Shown here one piece after another: positions 6,424 through 14,455 of a DNA stretch of 21,621 nucleotides. Below the pieces are notes generated by a model. The model searched no databases. It saw only the letters and a list, made by a program, of their open reading frames with translations, and was not told the DNA's origin. How positions within the stretch are numbered: the first letter of the stretch is position 1; the number at the start of each line of letters is the position of its first letter. Both the position numbers and the translations under genes were made by a program. The stretch is from an uncultured beta proteobacterium (GTDB lineage Bacteria > Pseudomonadota > Gammaproteobacteria > Burkholderiales > Burkholderiaceae_C), in assembly GCA_903886165.1 (NCBI GenBank), contig CAISLL010000315.1, positions 1 through 21,621 on the forward strand, read 5' to 3'.

Positions 6424-8214
6424 ATGACTTACAAAGCCCCCGTCAAGGACATGTTGTTCAACATGAAGCACCTGGCCAATATCGACCAGATTGCCCAACT
6501 GCCAGGCATGGAAGACGCGGGCTTTGACACCGCACAAGCGGTGCTGGAAGAAGCCGCCAAGTTCAATGAAAACGTGATCAGCCCGCTGAACTGGATTGGC
6601 GACCAGAACCCCACCAGCTTCATGGACGGCGCGGTCACCGCCACCCCCGGTTTCAAGGAAGCCTTTAAGCAGTTCACCGAGGCCGGCTGGCAAGGCCTGC
6701 AGCACCCGGTGGACTTCGGCGGCCAGGGCCTGCCCAAAACCATTGGTTCGGCCGTGGGTGAAATGCAAAACTCCGCCAACCTCAGCTTTGCCCTGTGCCC
6801 GTTGCTCACCGATGGCGCTATTGAGGCACTGCTGACCGCTGGCAGCCCGGAACTCAACGCCACCTACCTCGAAAAGTTGGTCAGTGGCCAATGGACCGGC
6901 ACCATGAACCTGACCGAGCCACAGGCCGGCAGTGACCTGGCCGCGGTGCGTACCAAGGCCGACCCCCAGCCCGATGGCACCTACAAGATTGCCGGCACCA
7001 AGATCTTCATCACCTGGGGTGAGCATGACATGGCGGAAAACATCATCCACCTGGTGCTGGCCCGTGTGGCTGGCGCACCCGAAGGTGTCAAGGGCATCAG
7101 CCTGTTTGTGGTGCCCAAATTCATGGTCAACACCGATGGCTCGTTAGGTGCGCGCAATGACGTGCACTGTGTGTCAATCGAGCACAAGATGGGCATCAAG
7201 GCCAGCCCGACCTGTGTGCTGCAGTTCGGTGACCACGGCGGCGCCATTGGTTACCTGGTGGGGCAGGAGAACCGTGGTCTGGAATACATGTTCATCATGA
7301 TGAACGCGGCCCGTTATGGCGTGGGAGTGCAGGGCATTGCGATTGCCGAGCGCGCTTACCAAAAGGCCGTGGAATTTTCCAAAGACCGCATTCAGAGCCG
7401 CCCGGTGGATGGTTCACTGCCTGCGGCCGGCCCCATCATTCACCACCCCGATGTCAAACGCATGCTGATGACCATGCGCGCCTACACCGAGGGCTGCCGG
7501 GCGCTCTCCAGTGTGGCTGCTGCTGCGTATGACGCGGCTCACCATCATGCTGATGCTGACACGCGCAAACAGAACCAGGCGTTTTACGAGTTCATGGTGC
7601 CCTTGATCAAGGGCTACAGCACCGAGATGAGCCTGGAAGTCACATCCCTGGGGGTGCAGGTCCATGGTGGCATGGGCTTCATCGAAGAAACCGGCTGTGC
7701 CCAGTATTACCGCGACGCCAAGATTCTGACCATTTACGAGGGCACCACGGCCATCCAGTCCAACGACCTGGTGGGGCGCAAGACGGCGCGTGACGGGGGG
7801 CAAGCTGCCAAGGCGCTGGCCGCACAGATTGCTGCCACGGAAGCTGAATTGACACAAAACGGCAGCGCCGATGCATTGGTCATGGCCAAACGACTGTCGG
7901 CAGCAAGACTGGCATTTATTGATGTGGTGGACTATGTGGCGGCCAACACCAAGGCGCAGCCGAATGATGTGTTTGCAGGCAGCGTGCCTTACCTGATGCT
8001 GGCGGGCAACCTGATGGCCGGCTGGCAAATGGGCCGCGCCCTGCTGGCAGCCCAGGCGCAGATCGCCCAGGGAGAAGACGTGGCCTTCATGCAGGCCAAG
8101 GTCATCACCGCGCGTTTCTACGCGGACCACCTGCTGACCAAGGTGCCGGGGATGCGTGACAGTATTGTGGAAGGGGCGGTCTGTGTGACGGCGCTGGCAC
8201 TTGACGCGTTCTGA
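6424..8214 (+). CDS. Acyl-CoA dehydrogenase, long C-terminal-extended family (DmdC-like)
   Basis: This is a 596-residue protein, longer than the roughly 380-residue classical enzymes. It begins with the small N-terminal helix motif of this subfamily (YKAPVKDMLFNMKHL). The flavin and substrate core follows: TGTMNLTEPQAGSDLAAVRT, then KIFITWGEHD. The catalytic Glu lies in TIYEGTTAIQ at residue 439. A C-terminal extension (about residues 460-596) matches the extra domain of 3-methylmercaptopropionyl-CoA dehydrogenase (DmdC)-type enzymes. It oxidises an acyl-CoA to the enoyl-CoA using FAD and passes electrons to EtfAB, encoded just upstream. Substrate chain length cannot be read from sequence; medium- or long-chain acyl-CoA is as likely as methylthiopropionyl-CoA. 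A GGAG site at 6413 supports the start. Confidence 0.93.
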   Translation: MTYKAPVKDMLFNMKHLANIDQIAQLPGMEDAGFDTAQAVLEEAAKFNENVISPLNWIGDQNPTSFMDGAVTATPGFKEAFKQFTEAGWQGLQHPVDFGGQGLPKTIGSAVGEMQNSANLSFALCPLLTDGAIEALLTAGSPELNATYLEKLVSGQWTGTMNLTEPQAGSDLAAVRTKADPQPDGTYKIAGTKIFITWGEHDMAENIIHLVLARVAGAPEGVKGISLFVVPKFMVNTDGSLGARNDVHCVSIEHKMGIKASPTCVLQFGDHGGAIGYLVGQENRGLEYMFIMMNAARYGVGVQGIAIAERAYQKAVEFSKDRIQSRPVDGSLPAAGPIIHHPDVKRMLMTMRAYTEGCRALSSVAAAAYDAAHHHADADTRKQNQAFYEFMVPLIKGYSTEMSLEVTSLGVQVHGGMGFIEETGCAQYYRDAKILTIYEGTTAIQSNDLVGRKTARDGGQAAKALAAQIAATEAELTQNGSADALVMAKRLSAARLAFIDVVDYVAANTKAQPNDVFAGSVPYLMLAGNLMAGWQMGRALLAAQAQIAQGEDVAFMQAKVITARFYADHLLTKVPGMRDSIVEGAVCVTALALDAF

Positions 8215-8258
8215 TTCCATTTCTAAATCTTCCATGTCGTTGTTACTTCGCCTTGTCC

Positions 8259-8286
8259 TCCCAATGCACCGAAAGGTGCATTGGGA
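8259..8286 (+). other. Perfect 12-bp hairpin with GAAA tetraloop
   Basis: Arms TCCCAATGCACC (8259-8270) and GGTGCATTGGGA (8275-8286) pair without mismatch around GAAA, a GNRA loop closed by C-G that is highly stable as RNA when transcribed from the plus strand. It lies 45 bp after the acyl-CoA dehydrogenase stop and has no T run. It could stabilise the mRNA 3' end or be part of a small structured RNA. Confidence 0.6.
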
Positions 8287-8420
8287 CATGCGTCTGCACT
8301 GTCTGCGGCTTCGCGCCTAGACACGAATGATTTGGAAAAGGAATGCGAGCAAAAACCAGAGGACAAGCAAGGTAAGTCCCATGGTGCATAGGGTTTGCAG
8401 TCTGCATTTATAACAAATCA

Positions 8421-8472
8421 GGCTGTAGCCCATATAAATTCTAAGTAATTAGCTACATAAAAGATAGCTATT
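8421..8472. repeat. Degenerate copy of a short interspersed repeat
   Basis: It starts with GGCTGTAGCCC and ends with TAGCTACATAAAAGATAGCT, an imperfect palindrome. The same opening 11-mer and similar tail occur at 785-836, and the tail alone recurs at 14890-14906. The pattern resembles repeats common in Comamonadaceae intergenic DNA. Confidence 0.45.
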
Positions 8473-8517
8473 CAGTATTGCCTGAGATTTTTCCAGGGAA
8501 TACGGCCATTGCAAAAC

Positions 8518-9882
8518 TCAGGTTGGCCAGGTTGAGCCGTGCTCCGGCACGGTGGCGCGCCAGCCCAATTCGCGTTTGATGCGCCCGCGCAGCGTGTCAG
8601 ACGGGCCGGGCTCGCCGTGCACCACATACACCTGGTCAGGCGCCTGCGGCATGGTGCGCAGCCAGGCCAGTAACTGGTTGGCATCTGCGTGGGCCGAGGC
8701 TGACTCCAGTTGCACCACTTCGGCGTTAACCTCCACCTCGCGCCCATGTATGCGCACAGAGCTGGCACCACTGGCCAGCGTTGCCCCGCGTGTGCCCGGG
8801 GCCTGGTAGCCTGTCAGGATGATCATGTTGCGGTGGTTGCCAGCATAGTGCGCCATGTGGTGCAGCACCCGTCCGCCGGTGGCCATGCCGCTGGCAGACA
8901 AAATCACCATCGGGCCGTGCCGGCTGGCCAGGGCTTTGGATTCGTCTGTGCTGCTGACCATGGTGGCGCAATGCGTCAGGGCATGGGTGTCCTGACGGCT
9001 CAGGCGGTGCTCACCGAGGTGATGTTCAAACAAATGGGTGGTGTGCACCGCCATCGGGCTGTCCAGAAAAACTGGTAGTGAGGTCGGCAACTCGCCCTTC
9101 ATTTTCAGCAGGTGAATGGCATGAAGCAGGGCTTGGGCGCGGCCCACTGCAAATACCGGCACCACCGCCACGCCGCCACGTTTGGCCACCCGTTGCAGTG
9201 CCGGGACCAACTCTGCCAGGATGTCTTCCCTGGGGTGGGTGCGATCCCCGTAGGTGGATTCAATCAGCACGGTGTCGGCCTGCGGGGCGGCGTCGGGCGG
9301 GCTCATGATCAGGTCATCGGGCCGGCCCAGGTCCCCGGAAAACAAGATGCGCCTGCCGGCCACTTCCAACAGAATGCTTGAAGCACCCAGAATGTGCCCC
9401 GCCGGGCTGAAAGTTGCCTTCCAGCCCGGCAAGGGGGTCACAACCTTGCCAAAATCCACCGCCTTGATCAAGGGCAACGCTTCCAGTGCGTCTTGCCTTG
9501 TGTACAAGGGCAGGGCGGGCGCATGTTTGGAAGACCCATGCCGGTTGGCAAATGCTGCGTCTTCTTCCTGGATGTGACCACTGTCCGGCAATAAAATTTT
9601 GCACAGATCCTGGGTGCCCCGGCTGGCATACACCGGGCCTTCAAAACCTTCTTTGGTCAGCATCGGCAGGTAGCCGCTGTGGTCGAGGTGGGCATGCGTC
9701 AACAACACGGCGTGTATTTGGTTTGGAGAAACGGGTAGTGGCGTCCAGTTGCGCAAGCGCAGCTGTTTGTAGCCCTGAAACAACCCGCAGTCCACCAGCA
9801 CGCTTTTCCCGTCATGGCGCACCAGATATTTGGAGCCTGTGACGGTGCCTGAGCCGCCCAAAAAAGTGATGTTCACGCTCAT
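8518..9882 (-). CDS. Beta-CASP metallo-beta-lactamase-fold RNase-like protein
   Basis: This 454-residue protein starts at the ATG at 9882 (MSVNITFLGGSGTVTGS), with GAGGAA nine bases upstream; a TTG five codons earlier is less likely. The zinc motif LTHAHLDHSG (HxHxDH) is intact, followed by SPAGHILGAS, then FSGDLGR. The beta-CASP region includes IESTYGDRTHP, VPVFAVGRAQ, FLDSPMA, ILSASGMATGGR and the final HADANQL plus VYVVHGEP. This is the Ysh1/CPSF-73-like bacterial family (RNA-specific exonuclease or endonuclease, as in TTHA0252). All metal ligands appear present, so RNA hydrolysis is likely. The gene stands alone on the minus strand, downstream of the dnaJ terminator. Confidence 0.92.
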   Translation of the reverse strand: MSVNITFLGGSGTVTGSKYLVRHDGKSVLVDCGLFQGYKQLRLRNWTPLPVSPNQIHAVLLTHAHLDHSGYLPMLTKEGFEGPVYASRGTQDLCKILLPDSGHIQEEDAAFANRHGSSKHAPALPLYTRQDALEALPLIKAVDFGKVVTPLPGWKATFSPAGHILGASSILLEVAGRRILFSGDLGRPDDLIMSPPDAAPQADTVLIESTYGDRTHPREDILAELVPALQRVAKRGGVAVVPVFAVGRAQALLHAIHLLKMKGELPTSLPVFLDSPMAVHTTHLFEHHLGEHRLSRQDTHALTHCATMVSSTDESKALASRHGPMVILSASGMATGGRVLHHMAHYAGNHRNMIILTGYQAPGTRGATLASGASSVRIHGREVEVNAEVVQLESASAHADANQLLAWLRTMPQAPDQVYVVHGEPGPSDTLRGRIKRELGWRATVPEHGSTWPT

Positions 9883-9912
9883 GGTGTGTTTCCTCAAGTA
9901 ATGACCAGCAAC

Positions 9913-9947
9913 AAAAAAGCCACGCTGTCATTGTGTAACAGCGCGGC
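9913..9947 (-). terminator. Rho-independent terminator after dnaJ
   Basis: Read on the minus strand, GCCGCGCTGT (9947-9938) pairs with ACAGCGTGGC (9928-9919), ten pairs including one G-U, followed by six T. It ends the grpE-dnaK-dnaJ transcript about 40 bases after the dnaJ stop and before the RNase-like gene. Confidence 0.85.
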
Positions 9948-9985
9948 CTGTTCAGGTGGGCCATTGGGCTACCCAGTGACTTTCG

Positions 9986-11125
9986 TCAACTGAAAAAACT
10001 CTTCAGACGGTCGGTCCAACTGTCACCGGTGGGGGAATGCTTGCCGCCGCCTTTTTTGAGTGATTCGTCAAGTTCACGCAGCAACTTGCGCTGGTGCTCC
10101 GTGAGCTTCACCGGGGTCTCCACCAGGATGTGGCAATACAGGTCACCTGGATAACTCGAGCGCACGCCCTTGATGCCCTTGCCGCGCAGCCGGAATTGCT
10201 TGCCGGTTTGTGTGCCCTCCGGGATGTCAATGGCGGCTTTGCCGGCAAGGGTGGGCACGTCAATTTCGCCACCCAGGGTGGCCGTGACGATGCTGATGGG
10301 CACCGAGCAGTGCAGGTCGTCACCGTCGCGCTCGAAAATGTCATGTTTCTTCAGGCGGATTTCAATGTACAAGTCTCCTGGAGGGCCACCGTTGGTGCCT
10401 GGCTCGCCATTGCCCGCGCTGCGGATGCGCATGCCGCCGTCAATACCGGCCGGGATTTTGACCTCAAGGGTTTTCTGCTTCTTGATCTTGCCCTGACCAT
10501 GGCACGCTGGGCAAGGCTCAGGAATGACCTTGCCGGTGCCGCGGCAGGTTGGGCAGGTTTGCTGCACACTGAAAAATCCCTGGCGCATTTGCACCGAGCC
10601 GGTGCCAGTGCAGGTGCCACAGGTTTTGGCCTGAGTGCCGGCCTTTGCGCCGCTGCCGTGGCACACATCACAGTTGTCCCAACTGGGAATCCGAATTTGT
10701 GCGTCTTTGCCCTTCGCGGCTTCTTCCAGGGTGACTTCCATGGCATAACTCAGGTCGCTGCCGCGAAACACCTGCCGCCCACCACCAGCCCGGCCACCAC
10801 GCTGCTGGCCAAACATGTCGCCAAATATGTCACCAAACGCCTCGGCAAACCCGCCGTAGGCCTCGGCACCACCTGGGCCCCCGCGCATGTTGGGGTCGAC
10901 ACCGGCAAAACCGTGCTGGTCATACGCAGCCCGCTTTTGCGGATCCGACAGCATTTCGTAGGCTTCCTTGGATTCCTTGAACTTTTCTTCGGCAGCTTTT
11001 GATGAATCACCCTGGTTACGGTCAGGATGGTGTTTCATCGCATGTTTGCGATAAGCCTTCTTGATTTCTTCGTCTGAAGCGTTTTTTGGAACGCCCAAAA
11101 CCTCGTAATAGTCTCTTTTAGCCAT
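9986..11125 (-). CDS. dnaJ: Chaperone protein DnaJ
   Basis: This is a 379-residue, full-length type I Hsp40. The J domain (about 1-70) carries HPD at 33-35. A Gly/Phe-rich linker follows (GGPGGAEAYGGFAEAFGD). The zinc-binding region has all four CxxCxGxG repeats: CDVCHGSG, CGTCTGTG, CPTCRGTG and CPACHGQG. Then come the substrate-binding C-terminal domains. DnaJ delivers unfolded clients to DnaK and stimulates its ATPase. It is last in the grpE-dnaK-dnaJ operon, separated from dnaK by 101 bp that contain two competing hairpins. No strong Shine-Dalgarno precedes the ATG, so access to the start may depend on the folding of that leader. Confidence 0.98.
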   Translation of the reverse strand: MAKRDYYEVLGVPKNASDEEIKKAYRKHAMKHHPDRNQGDSSKAAEEKFKESKEAYEMLSDPQKRAAYDQHGFAGVDPNMRGGPGGAEAYGGFAEAFGDIFGDMFGQQRGGRAGGGRQVFRGSDLSYAMEVTLEEAAKGKDAQIRIPSWDNCDVCHGSGAKAGTQAKTCGTCTGTGSVQMRQGFFSVQQTCPTCRGTGKVIPEPCPACHGQGKIKKQKTLEVKIPAGIDGGMRIRSAGNGEPGTNGGPPGDLYIEIRLKKHDIFERDGDDLHCSVPISIVTATLGGEIDVPTLAGKAAIDIPEGTQTGKQFRLRGKGIKGVRSSYPGDLYCHILVETPVKLTEHQRKLLRELDESLKKGGGKHSPTGDSWTDRLKSFFS

Positions 11126-11140
11126 GGTCTGTAGGTGCCT

Positions 11141-11188
11141 GGGTTCAATGCAAACGCCGCATTGAACTTTTCAGGGTTCAATGCGGCG
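11141..11188 (-). promoter_or_regulatory. Competing hairpins in the dnaK-dnaJ spacer
   Basis: CGCCGCATTGAAC (11155-11167) pairs perfectly with GTTCAATGCGGCG (11176-11188) around an eight-base loop. A second copy of GGGTTCAATGC (11141-11151, repeated at 11174-11184) can instead pair with the GCATTGAAC arm. On the minus-strand transcript the order is arm A, arm B, arm C, with B able to pair with either A or C. No T run follows, so this is not a normal terminator. Confidence 0.6.
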
Positions 11189-11226
11189 CATTTCAGCTGT
11201 TTAAAAAGCGTCTGGGAAGCACGCGC

Positions 11227-13182
11227 TTAGGGCTTTTTGACCTCTTTCACTTCCGCATCGACCACATTGTCGTCTTGTGCGGCGGCGCCACCTTGGGGGC
11301 CAGCCTGACCCGATGGTCCGGCATCACCCGTGGGCGCAGCTTCCGCGGCCTGTTTGGCCTGCATGTCAGCATACATTTTTTCACCGAGTTTCTGGCTCAC
11401 GGTCATCAATGCAGCGCTCTTTTCATCAATAGCCGCCTTGTCGTCACCCTTGAGGGCATCTTCAAGGTGCTTGATTGCTTCGTTGATTTTTTCTTTCTCC
11501 GACGCATCAATCTTGTCGCCGTATTCAGTCAGACTCTTCTTGACGCTGTGCAAGCTGGCATCGGCCTGATTCTTGGACTGCACCAATTCAAGTTTCTTCT
11601 TGTCTTCAGCGGAGTTCAGTTCGGCATCCTTGACCATCTGCTGAATCTCGGCTTCGGTCAAGCCGGAATTGGCCTTGATGGTGATCTTGTTTTCCTTGCC
11701 TGTACCCTTGTCTTTGGCACCCACGTGCAGGATGCCGTTGGCGTCGATGTCAAACGACACTTCAATCTGCGGTGTGCCGCGCGACGCCGGCGGGATACCT
11801 TCCAGGTTGAACTCACCAAGCAACTTGTTGCCGGCCGCAATCTCACGCTCGCCCTGGAACACCTTGATGGTCACCGCCGGCTGGTTGTCGTCGGCAGTCG
11901 AGAAGGTTTGCGCAAACTTGGTAGGAATCGTGGTGTTCTTGGTGATCATTTTGGTCATCACGCCGCCCAGGGTCTCAATGCCCAAAGACAGCGGAGTCAC
12001 GTCCAGCAACAGCACGTCCTTGCGGTCACCCGAGAGCACCTGGCCCTGAATGGCGGCGCCGACCGCCACGGCTTCGTCCGGGTTGACGTCTTTGCGCGGC
12101 TCTTTGCCAAATAGTTCCTTCACCTTTTCCTGCACTTTGGGCATGCGGGTCATGCCGCCCACCATGATCACGTCATGGACATCTGCGGCGCTGACACCTG
12201 CATCTTTGAGTGCTGTGCGGATGGGCGCAATCGTGCGCTCGATCAGGTCTTCAACGAGGGATTCAAGCTTGGCGCGGGTCAGCTTGATATTCAGGTGTTT
12301 CGGGCCAGTGGCATCCGCAGTCACGTAGGGCAGGTTGATGTCGGTCTGTGCACTGCTCGAGAGTTCAATTTTTGCCTTTTCAGCGGCTTCTTTCAGGCGT
12401 TGCAGCGCCAGCACGTCTTTGCCCAGATCCACGCCTTGCTCTTTCTTGAACTCGGCAATGACGAAGTCGATGATGCGCTGGTCGAAATCTTCGCCGCCCA
12501 GGAAGGTGTCGCCGTTGGTTGACAACACTTCAAACTGCTTTTCACCGTCAACATCGGCAATCTCGATGATCGACACGTCAAACGTGCCGCCACCCAGGTC
12601 ATACACGGCGATCTTGCGGTCGCCCTTTTCGCTTTTGTCCATGCCAAAGGCAAGGGCCGCAGCTGTGGGTTCGTTGATGATGCGTTTGACATCCAGGCCA
12701 GCAATTCGGCCTGCATCCTTGGTGGCCTGGCGCTGTGCGTCATTGAAGTAGGCAGGCACCGTGATCACCGCTTCAGTCACCGTCTCACCAAGGTAGTCTT
12801 CAGCGGTCTTCTTCATCTTGCGCAGCACATCGGCGCTGATTTGCTGAGGTGCCATGCGGTTGCCACGCACTTCCACCCAGGCATCGCCATTGTCGGCTGC
12901 GGCAATCTTGTAGGGCATCAGGTCTATATCTTTTTGCACTTCCTTTTCAGTGAACTTGCGGCCAATCAGGCGCTTCACCGCATACAAGGTGTTCTTGGGA
13001 TTGGTGACAGCCTGGCGCTTGGCTGAGGCGCCCACCAAGACCTCGCCGTCTTCCTGATAAGCGATGATGGACGGCGTGGTGCGCGCACCTTCCGCGTTTT
13101 CAATCACTTTTGGCACGTTGCCTTCCATGACGGCAACACAGCTGTTGGTGGTACCCAGATCGATGCCGATGATTCTTCCCAT
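11227..13182 (-). CDS. dnaK: Chaperone protein DnaK (Hsp70)
   Basis: The 651-residue protein is of normal length for proteobacterial DnaK. The ATPase domain shows IGIDLGTTNSCVAV at the N-terminus, VYDLGGGTFDVSI, and VGGMTRMPKVQ. The interdomain linker is VLLLDVTPLSLGIETLGG. A substrate-binding domain and a disordered Gly/Ala/Gln tail ending EVKEVKKP follow. It is the ATP-dependent cytosolic chaperone, working with DnaJ and the exchange factor GrpE, both encoded in the same operon. The ATG at 13182 has AAGGAAG upstream. A possible internal sigma-32 promoter (CTTGAAAA at 13291-13298) lies between grpE and dnaK. Confidence 0.99.
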   Translation of the reverse strand: MGRIIGIDLGTTNSCVAVMEGNVPKVIENAEGARTTPSIIAYQEDGEVLVGASAKRQAVTNPKNTLYAVKRLIGRKFTEKEVQKDIDLMPYKIAAADNGDAWVEVRGNRMAPQQISADVLRKMKKTAEDYLGETVTEAVITVPAYFNDAQRQATKDAGRIAGLDVKRIINEPTAAALAFGMDKSEKGDRKIAVYDLGGGTFDVSIIEIADVDGEKQFEVLSTNGDTFLGGEDFDQRIIDFVIAEFKKEQGVDLGKDVLALQRLKEAAEKAKIELSSSAQTDINLPYVTADATGPKHLNIKLTRAKLESLVEDLIERTIAPIRTALKDAGVSAADVHDVIMVGGMTRMPKVQEKVKELFGKEPRKDVNPDEAVAVGAAIQGQVLSGDRKDVLLLDVTPLSLGIETLGGVMTKMITKNTTIPTKFAQTFSTADDNQPAVTIKVFQGEREIAAGNKLLGEFNLEGIPPASRGTPQIEVSFDIDANGILHVGAKDKGTGKENKITIKANSGLTEAEIQQMVKDAELNSAEDKKKLELVQSKNQADASLHSVKKSLTEYGDKIDASEKEKINEAIKHLEDALKGDDKAAIDEKSAALMTVSQKLGEKMYADMQAKQAAEAAPTGDAGPSGQAGPQGGAAAQDDNVVDAEVKEVKKP

Positions 13183-13268
13183 GATGCTTCCTTAAAGAGT
13201 TGGAGACCAGGCGTTTGCCAGGCAAGCCGCGTTGTGTCCCGTGAGGTTTGTTGAAATTCAGATGTGTT

Positions 13269-13298
13269 TAACGTGTGGATGGACAGCGGCTTTTCAAG
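13269..13298 (-). promoter_or_regulatory. Possible internal heat-shock promoter before dnaK
   Basis: On the minus strand CTTGAAA (13298-13292) is followed after 14 bp by CACACGTTA (13277-13269), a partial match to the sigma-32 -10 CCCCATNTA. The -35 is perfect; the -10 is weak. Confidence 0.3.
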
Positions 13299-13311
13299 TC
13301 GGCCAGACAAG

Positions 13312-13881
13312 TTATTTGGGCGCGGCCACGGTGACCAGGGCGGGCCGCAAAATGCGATCAGCGATCAGGTACCCTTTTTGCAGCACGGCGACCACCGTGT
13401 TGGCGTCCTGGCTTGATGGCACCATACTGATGGCCTGATGCAGATGCGGGTCGAATTTGTCACCTGCGGCAGGGTTGATCGTGACGACCTTGTTGCGTTC
13501 AAGTGCAGCGACCAGTTGACGCAAAGTCGCTTGGGCGCCTTCGCGTATGTGTTCGAGGGTGGCATCCTTGATGGCAAGGCCTGCTTCCAGGCTGTCAAGA
13601 ACTGGAAGCAGGCTGTCTGCAAATCCCTCAACCGCGAACTTGCGCGCTTTGGTGATTTCGTCTTCGGCGCGGCGACGGGCGTTTTCGGATTCTGCTTTGG
13701 CACGCAGATATTGATCAGCCAACTCCGCGCTCTTGGTCTGCAATTCAGTCAGATCAGCCTGGCACTTGGCCAATGCTTCGGCCTCAAAATTGGCCAGAAC
13801 TGCCTTGACGTCGACCCCGCCTTGCGGGTCGGTGGCGCCGGGTGTTTCCTGTGATTGATTGAGTGGGGTAGGCTCGGACAT
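13312..13881 (-). CDS. grpE: Nucleotide exchange factor GrpE
   Basis: This 189-residue protein has the expected layout. An acidic, disordered N-terminus is followed by a long coiled-coil helix (about residues 35-95, including YLRAKAESENARRRAEDE). The beta-wing domain then shows GDKFDPHLHQAISMVPS and VAVLQKGYLIADRILRPALV, the GrpE signature. It promotes ADP release from DnaK, encoded 129 bp downstream in the same direction. The ATG at 13881 has only a weak ribosome site. A sigma-32-like promoter lies 34-62 bp upstream, making grpE the first gene of the heat-shock transcript; hrcA is not next to it. Confidence 0.98.
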   Translation of the reverse strand: MSEPTPLNQSQETPGATDPQGGVDVKAVLANFEAEALAKCQADLTELQTKSAELADQYLRAKAESENARRRAEDEITKARKFAVEGFADSLLPVLDSLEAGLAIKDATLEHIREGAQATLRQLVAALERNKVVTINPAAGDKFDPHLHQAISMVPSSQDANTVVAVLQKGYLIADRILRPALVTVAAPK

Positions 13882-13914
13882 TCGGTTTGGAAGGGTTGTG
13901 TATAACGATTGAGT

Positions 13915-13943
13915 CAGGTGGAGATGTTCAAGTCGATTTCAAG
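13915..13943 (-). promoter_or_regulatory. Sigma-32-like heat-shock promoter for grpE-dnaK-dnaJ
   Basis: On the minus strand the -35 CTTGAAA (13943-13937) and the -10 CTCCACCTG (13923-13915) are separated by 13 bp. They match the RpoH consensus CTTGAAA-N11-16-CCCCATNTA at all seven -35 positions and most of the -10. The distance to the grpE start is suitable. No CIRCE/HrcA site was seen nearby. Confidence 0.6.
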
Positions 13944-13986
13944 AGAGCGCCGCAAAAAATGTTCACGACACCGACGACTTGTCAAG

Positions 13987-14014
13987 AAAAAAGCGGGCGT
14001 CAATGCGGCCCGCT
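13987..14014 (-). terminator. Rho-independent terminator after the FKBP gene
   Basis: On the minus strand AGCGGGC (14014-14008) pairs perfectly with GCCCGCT (13998-13992), with a nine-base loop and six T residues after. It separates the HxlR/FKBP transcript from grpE. Confidence 0.85.
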
Positions 14015-14063
14015 GGGTCTGGAAAAGCCGACTCGTGCCAGCCGGCAGCAGGAAAGTGGTCAG

Positions 14064-14414
14064 TCAGCGCACTTCCAGAAGTTCGACTTCAAATTTCAAA
14101 GTGGCGTTGGGCGGGATGACGCCGCCAGCGCCACGCGCACCGTAGCCCAATGCTGGCGGAATGATCAGTACCCGTGTACCGCCCACCGCCATGCCGGCCA
14201 CGCCTTCGTCCCAACCCCGAATCACCATACCGGCACCCAGGCTGAACACAAACGGGTCGCCGCGGTCTTTGCTTGAATCAAATTTGGCGCCCTGCTGACC
14301 CTCCTGGTACAACCAACCGGTGTAATGAACTGTCACGCTCCGGCCCTTGATGGCGATAGTGCCAGTGCCGATTTGGGTGTCTTCGTATTCGAGGCCTGAA
14401 GCAGTTGTTGTCAT
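14064..14414 (-). CDS. FKBP-type peptidyl-prolyl cis-trans isomerase
   Basis: This 116-residue single-domain FKBP shows VTVHYTGWL near residue 28, KFDSSKDRGDPFVFSLGAG, VIRGWDEGVAGMAVGG and PPALGYGARG, then FEVELLEV at the end. These cover the ligand-pocket Tyr, Phe, Asp, Trp and Tyr positions, so it should be an active proline isomerase. It has no signal peptide or SlyD-type insert and is therefore likely a small cytosolic FKBP. It lies 41 bp downstream of an HxlR-type regulator in the same direction, likely on the same transcript, and is closed by a clear terminator before the grpE operon. Confidence 0.95.
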   Translation of the reverse strand: MTTTASGLEYEDTQIGTGTIAIKGRSVTVHYTGWLYQEGQQGAKFDSSKDRGDPFVFSLGAGMVIRGWDEGVAGMAVGGTRVLIIPPALGYGARGAGGVIPPNATLKFEVELLEVR

Positions 14415-14455
14415 GTGGGATGTTTTTCTGGTTGAGGAGGGCGATACAGCACGCG

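Larger units (their letters stand above)
8215..8517. other. Gene-free stretch between acyl-CoA dehydrogenase and RNase-like gene
   Basis: The two flanking genes converge here. The stretch holds a 12-bp GAAA-loop hairpin (8259-8286), a nine-base inverted pair enclosing it (CTTGTCCTC at 8252-8260, GAGGACAAG at 8359-8367), and a degenerate repeat copy (8421-8472). No coding region is supportable. An 18-codon frame starting inside the hairpin (8264) has no ribosome site. No T-tract terminator was found for either neighbour. Confidence 0.7.

Noticed and set aside
7414..8289. Minus-strand open frame of 291 codons opposite the acyl-CoA dehydrogenase
   Set aside because: It mirrors codon bias of a well-supported gene; its product has no family pattern.
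10094..11002. Plus-strand open frames opposite dnaJ, and similar ones opposite dnaK
   Set aside because: They are shadows of highly conserved chaperone genes.
13882..14063. CIRCE element (HrcA site) before grpE
   Set aside because: TTAGCACTC-N9-GAGTGCTAA is not present on either strand.
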